A DNA stretch of 64,000 nucleotides. It comes from Renibacterium salmoninarum ATCC 33209 (lineage in GTDB: Bacteria > Actinomycetota > Actinomycetes > Actinomycetales > Micrococcaceae). The position numbers were made by a program, and so were the translations under genes. How positions within the stretch are numbered: position 1 is the stretch's first letter; each line of letters opens with the position of its first letter. The stretch spans positions 744,001-808,000 of the forward strand of contig NC_010168.1 in the NCBI RefSeq assembly GCF_000018885.1, given 5' to 3'. Shown piece after piece: positions 37,167 through 46,612 of the stretch. The notes under the pieces were generated by a model. It ran no database searches. It was not told where the DNA came from and saw only the letters and a list, made by a program, of their open reading frames with translations.

Positions 37167-38254
37167 CTAGCGGAGCAGCGCGTCGATAATATCGGAGCCT
37201 AACCGGGCAGTGACCAGCACATCAACCTGATATTTTACGTAACGGCCTTCCCGCTTTGTGAACACCAAACCGGCATCTTTCAGAACTGCCAATTGCCGGG
37301 AAACCTCCGGTGCACTGAGCCGCCAGGTTTCGGCCAGCTCAATGGTGGTTAGCGGACTGCGCAGTAAGCTGCGGATAAGGCGGAGCCGCACGGGGTGATC
37401 TAGGGCGTGGATTTTGTCTTGGAGCGAATCGAGACCTTTGGCGTTAGGACTTGCTAGCCCTTCTGCCGGGTATTGAATGACCGGCCGCCAACCGGGTGCG
37501 TGCACCACCAATAAATGCGGGTGTCCGAAGGCGCTAGGTAAAAATGTCACCCCTTTGCCGACCGCCGAAGTGCCTTTGTCTTGCAGCTTATCCACCACAA
37601 TGCGTTGGCCCGAACTGTCCAGTGTCACAGCGTCCGAAATAGCTCCGAGCGCACTAGATAGTCCGTTGTTGACCAGAAGATCATGCTTATGCCGAGCGTC
37701 TTGATGCAGGCTGCCCACCACTTGTTGCCAGGCATCGGCGAAAAAGACGCTTCGCAATCTTCCAGCAATTGACGCACCCAAGGCAGAACGGCTGCGGGGT
37801 TCGCGAGCACAAAATCGACAAATTCGAGTTGTCGCTGACCGCGAACGGTTGCCCGCTCCCGAGCGATCCTCCTGGCATTTTCATCTACCAGCGGCGACTT
37901 CAAGTTTTCTAGCAAGGGAACCACCCCGCTGCTGCTGGTGATCAGGGCCGCATTGACCCACGTTTCATCGCTCAAGCAGTCCAACGCATCGAGTTCATCA
38001 GCTAGCGATGCGCCGGGATTCGAGGGCAAGAGCATGTCCGCTCGCGACGTTCGCCATAAGAAATCGGCAGTCAGCATCCGATCCATCAGATCCGGTTCGA
38101 TCAGCTCAATGCTGCGCCGAATCCAATCCTGTTGCGGGGCATGGTGAGCCGGTTCTACTAACAAATGTAGGGCTGATCCGAGTTCGGCCAACGGTGAGGG
38201 GGCGAAGAGGAAGCCTTCATTGGCGACGCCGGCGACGTCGATGGTTACGCTCAT
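37167..38254 (-). pseudogene. ArsR-type winged-helix regulator (DUF5937-like N-terminus), frameshifted
   Basis: One protein of about 360 residues is split in two frames. The N-terminal part starts at ATG 38254 (MSVTIDVAGVANEGFLF) and runs to about 37740, ending in 'WVRQLLEDCEASF'. The rest ('FADAWQQVVGSLHQDARHKH') lies in another frame and ends with an ArsR helix-turn-helix: 'IHALDHPVRLRLIRSLL', 'LSAPEVSRQLAVLKDAGLV'. An indel at about 37735-37745 separates them. It may have controlled the divergent MFS gene at 38374, which is also broken. Confidence 0.82.
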
Positions 38255-38373
38255 GTGATCATTCTGGTCCCGCTGCAACCGATAAGCACGTCAATTGACA
38301 ACTTTTGCTAATCCATGTGCTTTGTACTGCTGCCAACACGATGGTTGATCTCATGCAAACCTAAACCAGCCCC

Positions 38374-39794
38374 ATGGCACCAGTTTCCAAGCCAGAATCA
38401 GCCAAGTTGTCTCCGTTAGGGTTGCTGCGCGCGGCTGGCGCTACGCCGTCGCGATTTTGGGGTCCGCACTTGGCAGCGGTCTATTGCGACCATTCCTCTT
38501 GCTTTACGCGGCGGGCATCAGCCAACTGTCGATTGAAGTCGCCGGGCTGGCGCGATCTGCCGGCTTTATTGTGGGTCTTGCGGTTGTGCCGCGGGCTGGG
38601 CGCTGGGTGGACACCGGCGCTAGAACTCGGCCGATGATGGCGACCCTGCTCATTAGAGCGCTGGGCATGGCATCTTTGTTGCTCATCCCGGGCCCGGCTG
38701 GTTTTGTGATTACTTGTGTGTTGCAGGGCATTGGCAATCAAGCGGGTCCAGTGACACAGGGGGCCGTGGTGAGCAGCTTGAGCCGTGGTTTTGAACGGGA
38801 TGCGGTGCTCGCTTCGATTCGTTCATTGGGCAATGCTGGGCTAGGTGCTGGGGCCCTGCTCGCAACCGTGGCAGCGGCCGCTGGCGGACTGGGTATGCAG
38901 TGGCTCGCGGCGGCAACCGGAGTGGCGTATCTGATTTCGCTTTTGTTGATCTCGACCGTAGCAATCCCGGCCGTCGATCTGGCAGCCAGCTCGCGCCGTC
39001 GGCATTTGGGTCCTTTGGACGAGGCAGACAAGCCGGCAATGCGGCAATTAAACCTCCTGAATGTGGCAAATCTTCCCTACGCTTTGTGCTTCGACATCCT
39101 AGAGGTCGCGTTGCCAGCGATTTTGGTGACCCAATTACTTGCCTCGGCGTCCTGGGCGTCTGGGATTTTTGTGGGAAATACCGTGCTAGTGATTGTGCTG
39201 CAGCTGCCCGTAGTGATTTGGATGGCCAGGCGCCAACGAAAAACGGTTTTCGCCCTGGCTGGTTTGGTCTTGAGTGTTTCGTATCTGGGATTCTTTGCGG
39301 CCGGGTCATTGGGCGGAAATGCTGGCGCGGCCGGTTTGGCTGCGGTCTCTGTGCTCTACACCTTGGGTGAAATTATGTATACCGGGGTCAATTCCGCATT
39401 GGTTATTGACGTCGCTCCGCCGCACCTGCTGGGCCGAGCCTTGGCTCGCTGGCAGCTTTCGGCCGGCTTCGGCAAAGCCGTAGCGCCATTTATCATCACG
39501 GTATTAATTGGCATCGGAACGGGCTGGCTTTGGCTGGTTTTGATTGCCGGCACTCTTGTTGGTGCAGTGTTGATCTATTTCTTGGCACCGTGTGACGCGC
39601 AACTTCGCAGCGTGGGATTGGCAGTTCGCAGCAACGACACGTCTAACAACAAAGCGGCCGACCGGCTTCGCAAAGCGCTGCGGCAACGCGAGCGCGAAAT
39701 ACTGCTGGCGGATTACGGCGCTATGGGAATGATCTGCCATTGCCGCGATGTTGCAAAGGACAGCAGAACTTGGTACTCAGAAAGGCGGCCAGCA
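38374..39794 (+). pseudogene. MFS transporter, frameshifted start and lost stop
   Basis: The first 22 codons from ATG 38374 (MAPVSKPESAKLSPLGLL) are in one frame. The transporter then continues in another with 'RYAVAILGSALGSGLLRPFL', so an indel near 38430 has split it. The remaining frame has about eleven hydrophobic helices, ending near 39590. No stop follows, and the frame runs on through a charged linker into the PhzF-like protein. The DHA-type exporter pattern suggests drug or metabolite efflux; it is probably dead. Confidence 0.75.
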
Positions 39795-40670
39795 ATGGAG
39801 AATATTGTGAACTACGACGTCGAGGTCTTGCGGTTGAATGCCTTTGCCGCAAGTGCTGGCGGAGGCAATCCTGCTGGAGTCGTCTTGGACGCAAGCCAGT
39901 TATCCGCTGATCAAATGCAGGCGATGGCAAAACAGCTCGGCTACGCAGAATCAGCATTCGTCACCCAGATACCTCAGCCACCAACGGAGCTCACACCAGG
40001 CAGTGTCGGCATCAGGTACTTCAGCCCCTACGCCGGGGTACCTTTTTGCGGGCATGCAACGGTGGCGACGGCGGTAGCGCTCGCCGAGCGGTACGGCGTC
40101 GGCAGCTATCTTTTTGACACCAAGTCGGGCGAGATCAAGTTGGAAACGTCGCAGCACGGTGACTCGATCACAGCGTCCTTCACCAGCGTTGAGCCTAAGG
40201 GGACGGAGATTTCCGCTGAAGTATTGGCAACGCTACTTGAGCTACTAGGGCTGACGGCTGCCGATCTGCGCGTAGACTATCCGCCTCGGATTGCCTACGC
40301 CGGGAACCCGCATCCAGTCCTGGTAATTTCGGAAGATCTAATCTTTGACAGTTTTGAATTTGATCCGGCATTGATTCGGCAGCTCATGGACCAGCAGGGT
40401 TGGCCAGGCACTATTACGGTGCTCCGTCTGCTCAACGCGCAGACGTTTGAAGCGCGAAATCTTTTCCCGGTGGGAGTGATCACGGAGGACCCAGCAACCG
40501 GCTCGGCGGCGGCATCGGTTGGTGCCTATCTGCGCGCCCTTGGCTTGGTGCAGACGCCCACGCAAGTACAAATCCAGCAGGGCAGACATGTTGGCAGGCC
40601 CAGTATTCTTGAAGTAGACATCCCAGAGCATGGTGGAATTACGGTCACTGGTTCGGCCACGCAGCTCTAG
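39795..40670 (+). CDS. PhzF family isomerase
   Basis: A 291-residue PhzF-type protein: 'VEVLRLNAFAASAGGGNPAG' at the start (the active-site glutamate region is in 'GYAESAFV'), 'IRYFSPYAGVPFCGHATVAT' in the middle and 'VGVITEDPATGSAAASVGAYL' at the second-half signature. Homologues isomerise small metabolites such as phenazine precursors; many are of unknown substrate. ATG 39795 is chosen because the domain starts there. The same frame is open upstream into the broken MFS gene, so a fusion protein is possible. Confidence 0.8.
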   Translation: MENIVNYDVEVLRLNAFAASAGGGNPAGVVLDASQLSADQMQAMAKQLGYAESAFVTQIPQPPTELTPGSVGIRYFSPYAGVPFCGHATVATAVALAERYGVGSYLFDTKSGEIKLETSQHGDSITASFTSVEPKGTEISAEVLATLLELLGLTAADLRVDYPPRIAYAGNPHPVLVISEDLIFDSFEFDPALIRQLMDQQGWPGTITVLRLLNAQTFEARNLFPVGVITEDPATGSAAASVGAYLRALGLVQTPTQVQIQQGRHVGRPSILEVDIPEHGGITVTGSATQL

Positions 40671-40769
40671 CCGAAGTCGGTTCCAAGGTCTACGCTCTAG
40701 ACCGTTCAGGCTTTTACATGGCTCGGAAAGTACTAGGCGGAAAGTAAACAGTCCGGGAAGTAGGCAAAA

Positions 40770-41883
40770 ATGTCCGATTTTGACGCCGTCTGGAACTCGA
40801 TTGACAGCGCGGTGGCTGCTGGTCATATGCCTGGCGCGGTAGCTGGCGTTCGCCGCAATGGGGTGACTGAATTCCACGCCGCCGGGTTCAAGGCCTTTGG
40901 ATCCGACGAGCCAATGCAGGAAAACACGCAGTTCCGCATTGCCTCCTTGAGCAAGCTAATTGCCGGCGCATTGGGCGCACTGGTGTTGGATGAAGGCTTG
41001 ATAGCTCTTGACGATCCGGTGTCAAAATGGTTGCCAGAATTCTCCGAACCACGAGTCCTCATTGACCCGGCAGGGCCGTTAGACAGCACCGTGCCAGCGG
41101 TTCGGCCAATCACGGTGCAACAGCTTTTCACCTTCACCATGGGCATCGGCGTGATTTTCGAGCCGACGCCGTTGAGCGAGGCAGTGCGGAGCGCAGGAAT
41201 CGGTGCCAGCATCTTTCCGCCCGATATGACCGGGGATGAGTATCTGGCGAAGTTGTCCGCGTTGCCGTTGGCGCATCAACCAGGTGAGCGTTGGATGTAC
41301 AACACCAGCGGTGATGTTTTTTCAGCGTTGGTGGCTAGGGCTGCGAAAAAGTCGCTGGGGGAGTTGCTGCGCGAGAAGATCACCGGACCGCTAGAGATGA
41401 ATTCGACTGGTTTTTCGGCAATGCGGCTGACCTTGCCACCCAGTACTACCCTGACGCAGATGGCCTGACCGCTGTTGATCAGCCGGACGGCCGATTCAGT
41501 AAACAACCAAAATTTGAGACTTTGGCCGGGGGTTGGTCTCCACGGTCCCGGACTATTTCGCTTTCCTGACCGCTTTGGCTTACGGTAGTCTGCTGCCGGA
41601 GGCGCTGAAGAGCCAAATGCTCTCGGATCAGTTGAAACCCGAGCAGCGTGCAGGCGCGTTCCCGATCCTTGATTCTGCGGAAAGTTGGGGTTGGCAAATT
41701 GGTGTCAATATTGCGCCGGGGCAGCATTCCATGTCGGTTGGTAGCTATGGCTGGACGGGCGGTAGTGGTTGTAGCGCAGCGGTCGACCCAGCACGTGAGT
41801 TGATCGGAGTCGTGATGAGCCAGCGGGCGATGGCCACCCCAGTAGATAACTACGACTACTTTTGGGCTCCGCTGGCGGAGTGA
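40770..41883 (+). pseudogene. Beta-lactamase-like serine hydrolase (class C fold), two frameshifts
   Basis: The N-terminal 210 codons hold the serine motif 'RIASLSKLIAGAL' (SxxK) and the tyrosine motif 'WMYNTSGDVFSALV'. Near 41415 the frame changes; the continuation 'GNAADLATQYYPDADGL' and 'KQPKFETLAGG' lies in a second frame. Near 41533 it changes again to 'VSTVPDYFAFLTALAYG', which runs to the end at 41883. The C-terminal 'YGWTGGSGC' is the usual H/K-T-G-like box. The family includes esterases, D-aminopeptidases and AmpC-like proteins. Two indels make it inactive. Confidence 0.85.
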
Positions 41884-41916
41884 TTGGCAGAATAACCTTC
41901 GGGATAACGGACAGAC

Positions 41917-42849
41917 TCAGGCAAAGCGAGCTAAAAACCCTTGCACCATGGGCATGAATCCGGGTGCCAATTGTGAGCTTCTGGACACTCCGGGCTTCAG
42001 TTCATCCAGGTACAGACCGTGATCGGCGCCAGGAAAAACGGCTAAGCCATGCGGATTTCCTGCAAGCGGATTCAGCAGCTGAGAAAACGCGACCACGCTT
42101 TGCGGAATGGGAACTAGCTTGTCGTCCGCGCCGAAGGTCGCAAGCACCGGGCAGTGGACCTTTGGTAACACCGCTTCCGGATCGAAACCTAAGTTTCGGG
42201 CCAGAAAGCTAAGCATTTCGACGTCGTCGAAGTATCGGGTTGTGAGCTGGTACCCAGGCTGGTCGATGAATTTGCGTTGCAGATCTAAGACCTGTTCGGC
42301 TGATTTATTGGCTAGCAGGAGTTGCGTACGTTCGTCGAGCCAGCTGAGGCCGGCGGCGATATCGGCAGCGTTTAGCTCGCTCGAGCGCAGGTCAGTTTCG
42401 ATCCGGTACCGCTCTTGTTCGGCAGGGCTCACGCCGGGGCCCGAGACTGAGATCAGGAAGTCGACGTCGTCGCTCATGGCAGCGGCCAATAAGCTGATCC
42501 AGCCACCCTGGCTCACACCATAGAAACCTGTTTGACTGCCGTCCAGCAACGGATGCGCCTTGAGCGCTTTCAGTGCGGCTAGCGATTCTTCAGCGCCGTC
42601 GGGGAACGTTTGCAGCCGCCAGTCTCCGGGGGATTTGCCGCATCCGGGTTTATCCATGCTGAGCACAACGGCGCTAGCAGCCGCGAGCCGCTGCGGAGCC
42701 TCACCCCAACCGTCTGCGGTACCCTCGCCCGAGCCATCAACCAATACCAACCAGGGGAGCGGTCCGGGCAAGTCAGGGGTGTGGATCAAGGCATTCAGGG
42801 TGCCAGAGGCAGTGTTGACACTGAACTCTTCCACGGTGACGGGTTGCAT
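41917..42849 (-). CDS. Alpha/beta hydrolase
   Basis: A 310-residue alpha/beta hydrolase of the dienelactone/acyl-peptidase-like type. The nucleophile elbow is 'GFYGVSQGGWISL', the acid is probably in 'FGADDKLVPI', and the histidine is in 'FPGADHGLYL'. No signal peptide. The ATG at 42849 is chosen because the domain starts 'VTVEEFSVNTASG' and AGG lies upstream; ATG 42882 would add 11 residues. Substrate unknown. No lesions seen. Confidence 0.75.
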   Translation of the reverse strand: MQPVTVEEFSVNTASGTLNALIHTPDLPGPLPWLVLVDGSGEGTADGWGEAPQRLAAASAVVLSMDKPGCGKSPGDWRLQTFPDGAEESLAALKALKAHPLLDGSQTGFYGVSQGGWISLLAAAMSDDVDFLISVSGPGVSPAEQERYRIETDLRSSELNAADIAAGLSWLDERTQLLLANKSAEQVLDLQRKFIDQPGYQLTTRYFDDVEMLSFLARNLGFDPEAVLPKVHCPVLATFGADDKLVPIPQSVVAFSQLLNPLAGNPHGLAVFPGADHGLYLDELKPGVSRSSQLAPGFMPMVQGFLARFA

Positions 42850-42915
42850 AAATTGCAGCCTAATGGACATCTCGCAAGACATGGCCGGGAGTTGGTCCCG
42901 CTGAGCGCGCCTATT

Positions 42916-42970
42916 CAGTGGGATAAACCCGTTTGTCCCACTGGGAGTCCCAACTTAGTGGGACCCACTG
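42916..42970. repeat. Cluster of CAGTGGG / CCCACTG inverted repeats
   Basis: Four copies of an AGTGGG motif alternate in orientation within 55 bases: 42916-42923, 42935-42943, 42957-42962 and 42964-42970. Neighbouring copies can pair in several mutually exclusive ways. They lie upstream of the hydrolase gene and could be an operator cluster. The wider region 42850-43338 has no convincing gene. Confidence 0.5.
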
Positions 42971-43199
42971 CTCGAGGCAGCTCGACGACGGCGGGGATGG
43001 TCGAGGCGGTATTGGCGGAGCCAGACCTCGACTTTGCCGTGGGTCTTGAGCCATACTTCGACAAGGTGTTTCGCGTGAAAATTAGTGGTGTGCGCCATCT
43101 CACCTGGTCAGCTTCACCAGATTGTGCTGCCAGGTGCGGCTGATACCTTACAATTGAATAGACACCTTCTTACGGAATCCCTTATTCTTATCAGTTTCT

Positions 43200-43254
43200 T
43201 CCTGCCCAATTCTTGAGGCAGGAGTGTTCGTGTTGGGCCCCGCTTCATGCGGGC
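43200..43254 (+). promoter_or_regulatory. Two hairpins in the helicase 5' leader
   Basis: TCCTGCC/GGCAGGA (43200-43206 with 43217-43223) and CCCGC/GCGGG (43239-43243 with 43249-43253) lie 85-140 bases before the helicase start. A structured leader would fit autoregulation of a DEAD-box helicase. This is inferred from position only. Confidence 0.4.
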
Positions 43255-43338
43255 TTGTGCCTAGGGATAGCCGTGAGGTGAATGACTGGAAGCGTGACAC
43301 AACGCTGTCCGGCCCTAGTGCAAATGAGGAATATCCCC

Positions 43339-45240
43339 ATGTCCGAAAACACCCAAAATAGCTCTGCAGAAATTGAAAACTCGGCACCGGCTGAGACCGA
43401 AGAACAAGATGTACTCTTCACCGACTTTGGCCTTGATGGCCGAGTGCTTGCTGCTCTGAAAGATGTTGGCTACGAGAAGCCGTCCCCGATCCAGGCCGCA
43501 ACCATTCCGGTGCTGTTGGAAGGGCGCGACGTCGTCGGCCTGGCTCAGACCGGTACCGGTAAGACCGCGGCCTTCGCGCTGCCGGCGCTATCGCGGATGG
43601 CAAACCTTCCGGCCACCAAAGACACTCAGATCCTGGTGCTCGCACCGACCCGCGAACTCGCGCTGCAGGTTGCCGAAGCATTTTCTTCCTACGCCGCGCA
43701 CATGGACAACTTCAGTGTGCTGCCCGTCTACGGTGGCTCGGCTTATGGCCCGCAGCTGGCCGGTTTGCGCCGTGGTGCGCAGGTCGTGGTGGGAACCCCT
43801 GGTCGCGTTATCGACCACCTTTCCAAGGGTTCGTTGGACTTGTCCAACCTGCAGTACTTGGTCTTGGATGAAGCCGATGAGATGTTGCGGATGGGCTTCG
43901 CTGACGACGTCGAGCAGATCCTGGCTGAGACGCCGGAGGACAAGCAAGTTGCGCTGTTCTCCGCGACTATGCCGGGCCAGATCCGCCGAATCGCCAAGAA
44001 ATACTTGAACAACCCGGCCGAAATCTCGGTCAAAGCGAAGACCACCACTGGCGAAAACACTCGTCAGCGTTACCTTCAGGTGATGGGCCCGCACAAGCTC
44101 GACGCGATGACCCGGATTCTTGAAGTTGAAGACTACGACGGCGTTATCGCCTTCGTGCGCACCAAAATGGCAACCGAAGAGCTTGCCGATAAGTTGAAGT
44201 CACGCGGCTACCGTGCGGCAGCAATCAACGGTGACATCCCGCAGCAACAGCGCGAGCGCACCGTTGAGGCACTTCGTTCAGGCAGCATTGACGTGCTGGT
44301 TGCTACTGACGTTGCCGCTCGTGGTTTGGACGTTGAGCGCATCAGCTTGGTAGTCAACTACGACATTCCGCATGATACGGAGTCCTACGTGCACCGTATT
44401 GGCCGTACCGGCCGTGCTGGCCGTTCAGGCGACGCAATCCTGTTCATGACCCCGCGGGAGAAGTACTTGCTGCGCGCGATTGAGAAGGCTACTCGTCAGC
44501 CGGTTGAGCAGATGCACTTGCCTAGTGCGGACACCATTAACAACCTGCGTTTGAGCAAGTTTGCCGATCAAATCACTGAGACCTTGGGTTCACAAGAACT
44601 TTCAGTTTTCCGTGAATTGATCAGCACCTATGAGCAAGAGCACGACGTTACGGCGGCAGAGATTGCTGCTGCGCTGGCCTACATGGCGCAGGGTGGCGAA
44701 TCCTTGTTGGTCAAGGATCTGCCTGCGGCGCCGGAATACCAGAAGCGTGAACGCGCTAAGGACGGCTTCGGCTCGCGTGGTCCGACCCGCACCCTCACTG
44801 AAGGCAACGCGACCTACCGGATCGCCGTCGGCCGTCGTCAGCGGGTTATGCCCGGCTCGATCGTTGGCGCTATTGCCAACGAAGGTGGCTTGTCCTCTTC
44901 GCAGATCGGCGGCATCGATATACGTGCCGACCACACTCTGGTTGAACTGCCGGCTGAGCTGAGCAAGGATCAGTGGCGTGCACTGTCCAAGACTCGGATT
45001 GGCGGCGAGCTGATTCGTTTGGAGTTGGATTCCGGCCGCAAGCCGCGTTCCGAGCGTGAAGGCGAAGGCTTCAGCGGCGGTGGTGGCGGTGGCTACAAGG
45101 GCAAGCGTGAAGGTGGCGAGCGTAGCTTTGGTGCGTGTTCCACTGGCGGTGGCCACACCGGTCACGGCGCAGGGGACCGCAAGCCTCGCCATGGCAAGAC
45201 CGACGGCGGTAAAGATTTCAACCGCAAGGGCAAGTGGTAA
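43339..45240 (+). CDS. deaD: DEAD-box ATP-dependent RNA helicase (CsdA/DeaD type)
   Basis: A 633-residue helicase. The core motifs are in order: Q motif 'KPSPIQAATIP', I 'AQTGTGKT', Ia 'APTRELALQ', II 'VLDEADEML', III 'FSATM', V 'VATDVAARGLDV' and VI 'YVHRIGRTGRAGR'. Then comes a DbpA-type RNA-binding domain near residues 480-550 ('YRIAVGRRQRVMPGSIVGAI') and a Gly/Arg/Lys-rich tail. It unwinds structured RNA in ribosome assembly and cold adaptation. ATG 43339 follows GAGGAAT. A structured leader and a strong terminator bracket the gene. Intact. Confidence 0.92.
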   Translation: MSENTQNSSAEIENSAPAETEEQDVLFTDFGLDGRVLAALKDVGYEKPSPIQAATIPVLLEGRDVVGLAQTGTGKTAAFALPALSRMANLPATKDTQILVLAPTRELALQVAEAFSSYAAHMDNFSVLPVYGGSAYGPQLAGLRRGAQVVVGTPGRVIDHLSKGSLDLSNLQYLVLDEADEMLRMGFADDVEQILAETPEDKQVALFSATMPGQIRRIAKKYLNNPAEISVKAKTTTGENTRQRYLQVMGPHKLDAMTRILEVEDYDGVIAFVRTKMATEELADKLKSRGYRAAAINGDIPQQQRERTVEALRSGSIDVLVATDVAARGLDVERISLVVNYDIPHDTESYVHRIGRTGRAGRSGDAILFMTPREKYLLRAIEKATRQPVEQMHLPSADTINNLRLSKFADQITETLGSQELSVFRELISTYEQEHDVTAAEIAAALAYMAQGGESLLVKDLPAAPEYQKRERAKDGFGSRGPTRTLTEGNATYRIAVGRRQRVMPGSIVGAIANEGGLSSSQIGGIDIRADHTLVELPAELSKDQWRALSKTRIGGELIRLELDSGRKPRSEREGEGFSGGGGGGYKGKREGGERSFGACSTGGGHTGHGAGDRKPRHGKTDGGKDFNRKGKW

Positions 45241-45254
45241 TTAGCATTTGATGG

Positions 45255-45304
45255 AAGGCCGGTTGTTTCGACGATTTCGTTGAAACAACCGGCCTTTCGT
45301 TTTT
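45255..45304 (+). terminator. Strong intrinsic terminator after the helicase
   Basis: AAGGCCGGTTGTTTC (45255-45269) pairs with GAAACAACCGGCCTT (45282-45296), and the stem closes further to the tetraloop ATTT. TCGTTTTT follows. Confidence 0.92.
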
Positions 45305-45515
45305 GCGCTTCGGGCCCAAACCGTGAACTCGATCTGAACGCTTCATTAACGTTGGCGGGATGTTCCCGGTGAAAATCCATTTGTATGACGAAATCTCTTG
45401 GAACTCGCAATTTTGGCCCATAGCATCGGGTTGTCATGCGGACTGTATGACGTAACAAGTTCGACGACGACGAAGCTTTAGTTCGTCGAGCTCAGACGGT
45501 TGGAAAGTATTTCTT

Positions 45516-45917
45516 ATGGGACTTTTCGATGACATCAAGAAGAATGTCGAAGATGTAGCCAAGAATGTGGGCGATGCAGTGGGGGACGTGTTCAACCCGA
45601 ACCACGACCAGAACCAGTCCGAGCAGGCTCCGGCCGAGCAGGAATCCCCGGCAGCAGCCAACGACGACGTCGCTGCTGAGCCGGTTGCTGTAGACGCTCC
45701 GGTTGAGGTCGCACCCGTGGCTGAAGAAGTTGCACCGGTTGAAGCCTCTCCGGTCACTGAAGAGGCTCCTGTGGCCCGTCAGGTGACTGTTGCTGAAGGA
45801 GATAGCCTTTCCGCTATCGCTGAAGCTAACGGCGTGGACCTGCAGGCTCTGATCAGCACCAACGGCATCGAGAACCCGGACCTGATTTTCCCGGGCCAGG
45901 TTTTGACGCTTCCGTAG
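45516..45917 (+). CDS. LysM domain protein with Ala/Pro/Glu-rich linker
   Basis: A 133-residue acidic protein. The start 'MGLFDDIKKNVEDVAKNVGD' is amphipathic, followed by a low-complexity A/P/E/V-rich linker (residues 33-85). A single LysM domain fills the C-terminus: 'RQVTVAEGDSLSAIAEANG', then 'INGIENPDLIFPGQVL' read here as 'NGIENPDLIFPGQVLTLP'. LysM binds peptidoglycan, but no signal peptide is seen, so export would need another route. GGAAAG lies upstream of the ATG. A long hairpin and two tRNA genes follow. Confidence 0.8.
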   Translation: MGLFDDIKKNVEDVAKNVGDAVGDVFNPNHDQNQSEQAPAEQESPAAANDDVAAEPVAVDAPVEVAPVAEEVAPVEASPVTEEAPVARQVTVAEGDSLSAIAEANGVDLQALISTNGIENPDLIFPGQVLTLP

Positions 45918-45932
45918 GTTTTTCGCGCAAAT

Positions 45933-46003
45933 AGCAACGCAGGATTCCTCGCCAAAAGGCCCGTTCAAGGGGCTAGTAGATGGCGTGGGGATCCTGCGTT
46001 GCT
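45933..46003. repeat. Imperfect long inverted repeat after the LysM gene
   Basis: AGCAACGCAGGAT (45933-45945) pairs with ATCCTGCGTTGCT (45991-46003), extended inward by CC/GG and CGCCA/TGGCG with G-T pairs and a bulge. The loop is 26 bases. It may be the terminator of the LysM gene and shares no core with the other repeats. Confidence 0.75.
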
Positions 46004-46083
46004 GCTTGTGGAATCGCTTTTCTGGAAGTAGCATTTGGCCGATTTCCCCCAGGCGAAATCCACTGGTAAAGTATTCATCTGTT

Positions 46084-46155
46084 GCCCCCCTAGCTCAGTG
46101 GTAGAGCGCGTTCTTGGTAAGAACGAGGTCACCGGATCGATTCCGGTGGGGGGCT
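46084..46155 (+). tRNA. tRNA-Thr (GGT)
   Basis: The acceptor stem GCCCCCC/GGGGGGC, D arm, anticodon stem CGTTC/GAACG with loop TTGGTAA (anticodon GGT) and T arm ACCGG/CCGGT all pair. The 3' CCA is not encoded. It lies just before tRNA-Met, and the two are probably processed from one transcript. Confidence 0.95.
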
Positions 46156-46220
46156 CGCAATGGGTAGGCTCGTGTCAAGACGGTTTTTGACCGGCGAAGA
46201 CACGGGCCAATCCCATTTAT

Positions 46221-46294
46221 GGCGGTGTAGCTCAGTTGGTTAGAGCGCACGACTCATAATCGTGAGGTCGGGAGATCGAGTCTCCCCACCGCTA
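46221..46294 (+). tRNA. tRNA-Met (CAT)
   Basis: The acceptor stem GGCGGTG/CACCGCT ends in one G-T pair. The anticodon stem CACGA/TCGTG encloses loop CTCATAA (anticodon CAT). The paired first position and D-loop (AGTTGGTTA) suit elongator methionine rather than initiator tRNA. No CCA is encoded. Confidence 0.93.
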
Positions 46295-46307
46295 CCGACG
46301 GAAATCC

Positions 46308-46350
46308 GCGCAGTTCCTGGTTTTGGCCCGGAACTGCGCCGATTTTTTAT
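46308..46350 (+). terminator. Intrinsic terminator of the tRNA operon
   Basis: GCGCAGTTCC (46308-46317) pairs with GGAACTGCGC (46330-46339), followed by CGATTTTTTAT. Confidence 0.88.
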
Positions 46351-46424
46351 GCCCGAACGGGCCTGAACCGTTCAAAAATTCGCCGTCACAACCCACCACA
46401 GCCGGAGCAAGATAACCTGGAAAT

Positions 46425-46572
46425 ATGAAGATCTATTGGAACGATCCAAGACGGCGACGGCGTTACCAGCACAATCGAGCTAGAGCGCGATAAGTACGAC
46501 GAGCGGGCATTATCCGATTTACGCGCCGCAGTACCGCCAAACTCCACGCTGGTCCGCGTCGATAAAAACTAG
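46425..46572 (+). pseudogene. Remnant of a small conserved actinobacterial protein
   Basis: ATG 46425 opens 'MKIYW' and is soon out of frame with a longer stretch 'GTIQDGDGVTSTIELERDKY' followed by 'STLVRVDKN' and a stop at 46570-46572. Small proteins starting 'MKI..TI' and ending '..VD' are common in Arthrobacter relatives. The likely lesion is a one-base indel near 46432-46437. Function unknown. Confidence 0.45.
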
Positions 46573-46612
46573 TTGATGATTCAGCTTGTATAACTCAGCT
46601 GGTTCATACGCC

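Noticed and set aside
42915..43143. Short frames on both strands between hydrolase and helicase, one reading MAHTTNFHAKHLVEVW on the minus strand
   Set aside because: No family, no RBS and too short to support; left as unexplained intergenic DNA.
46159..46217. Separate small RNA between the two tRNAs
   Set aside because: AATGGG/CCCATT pairing is best explained as spacer structure for tRNA processing.
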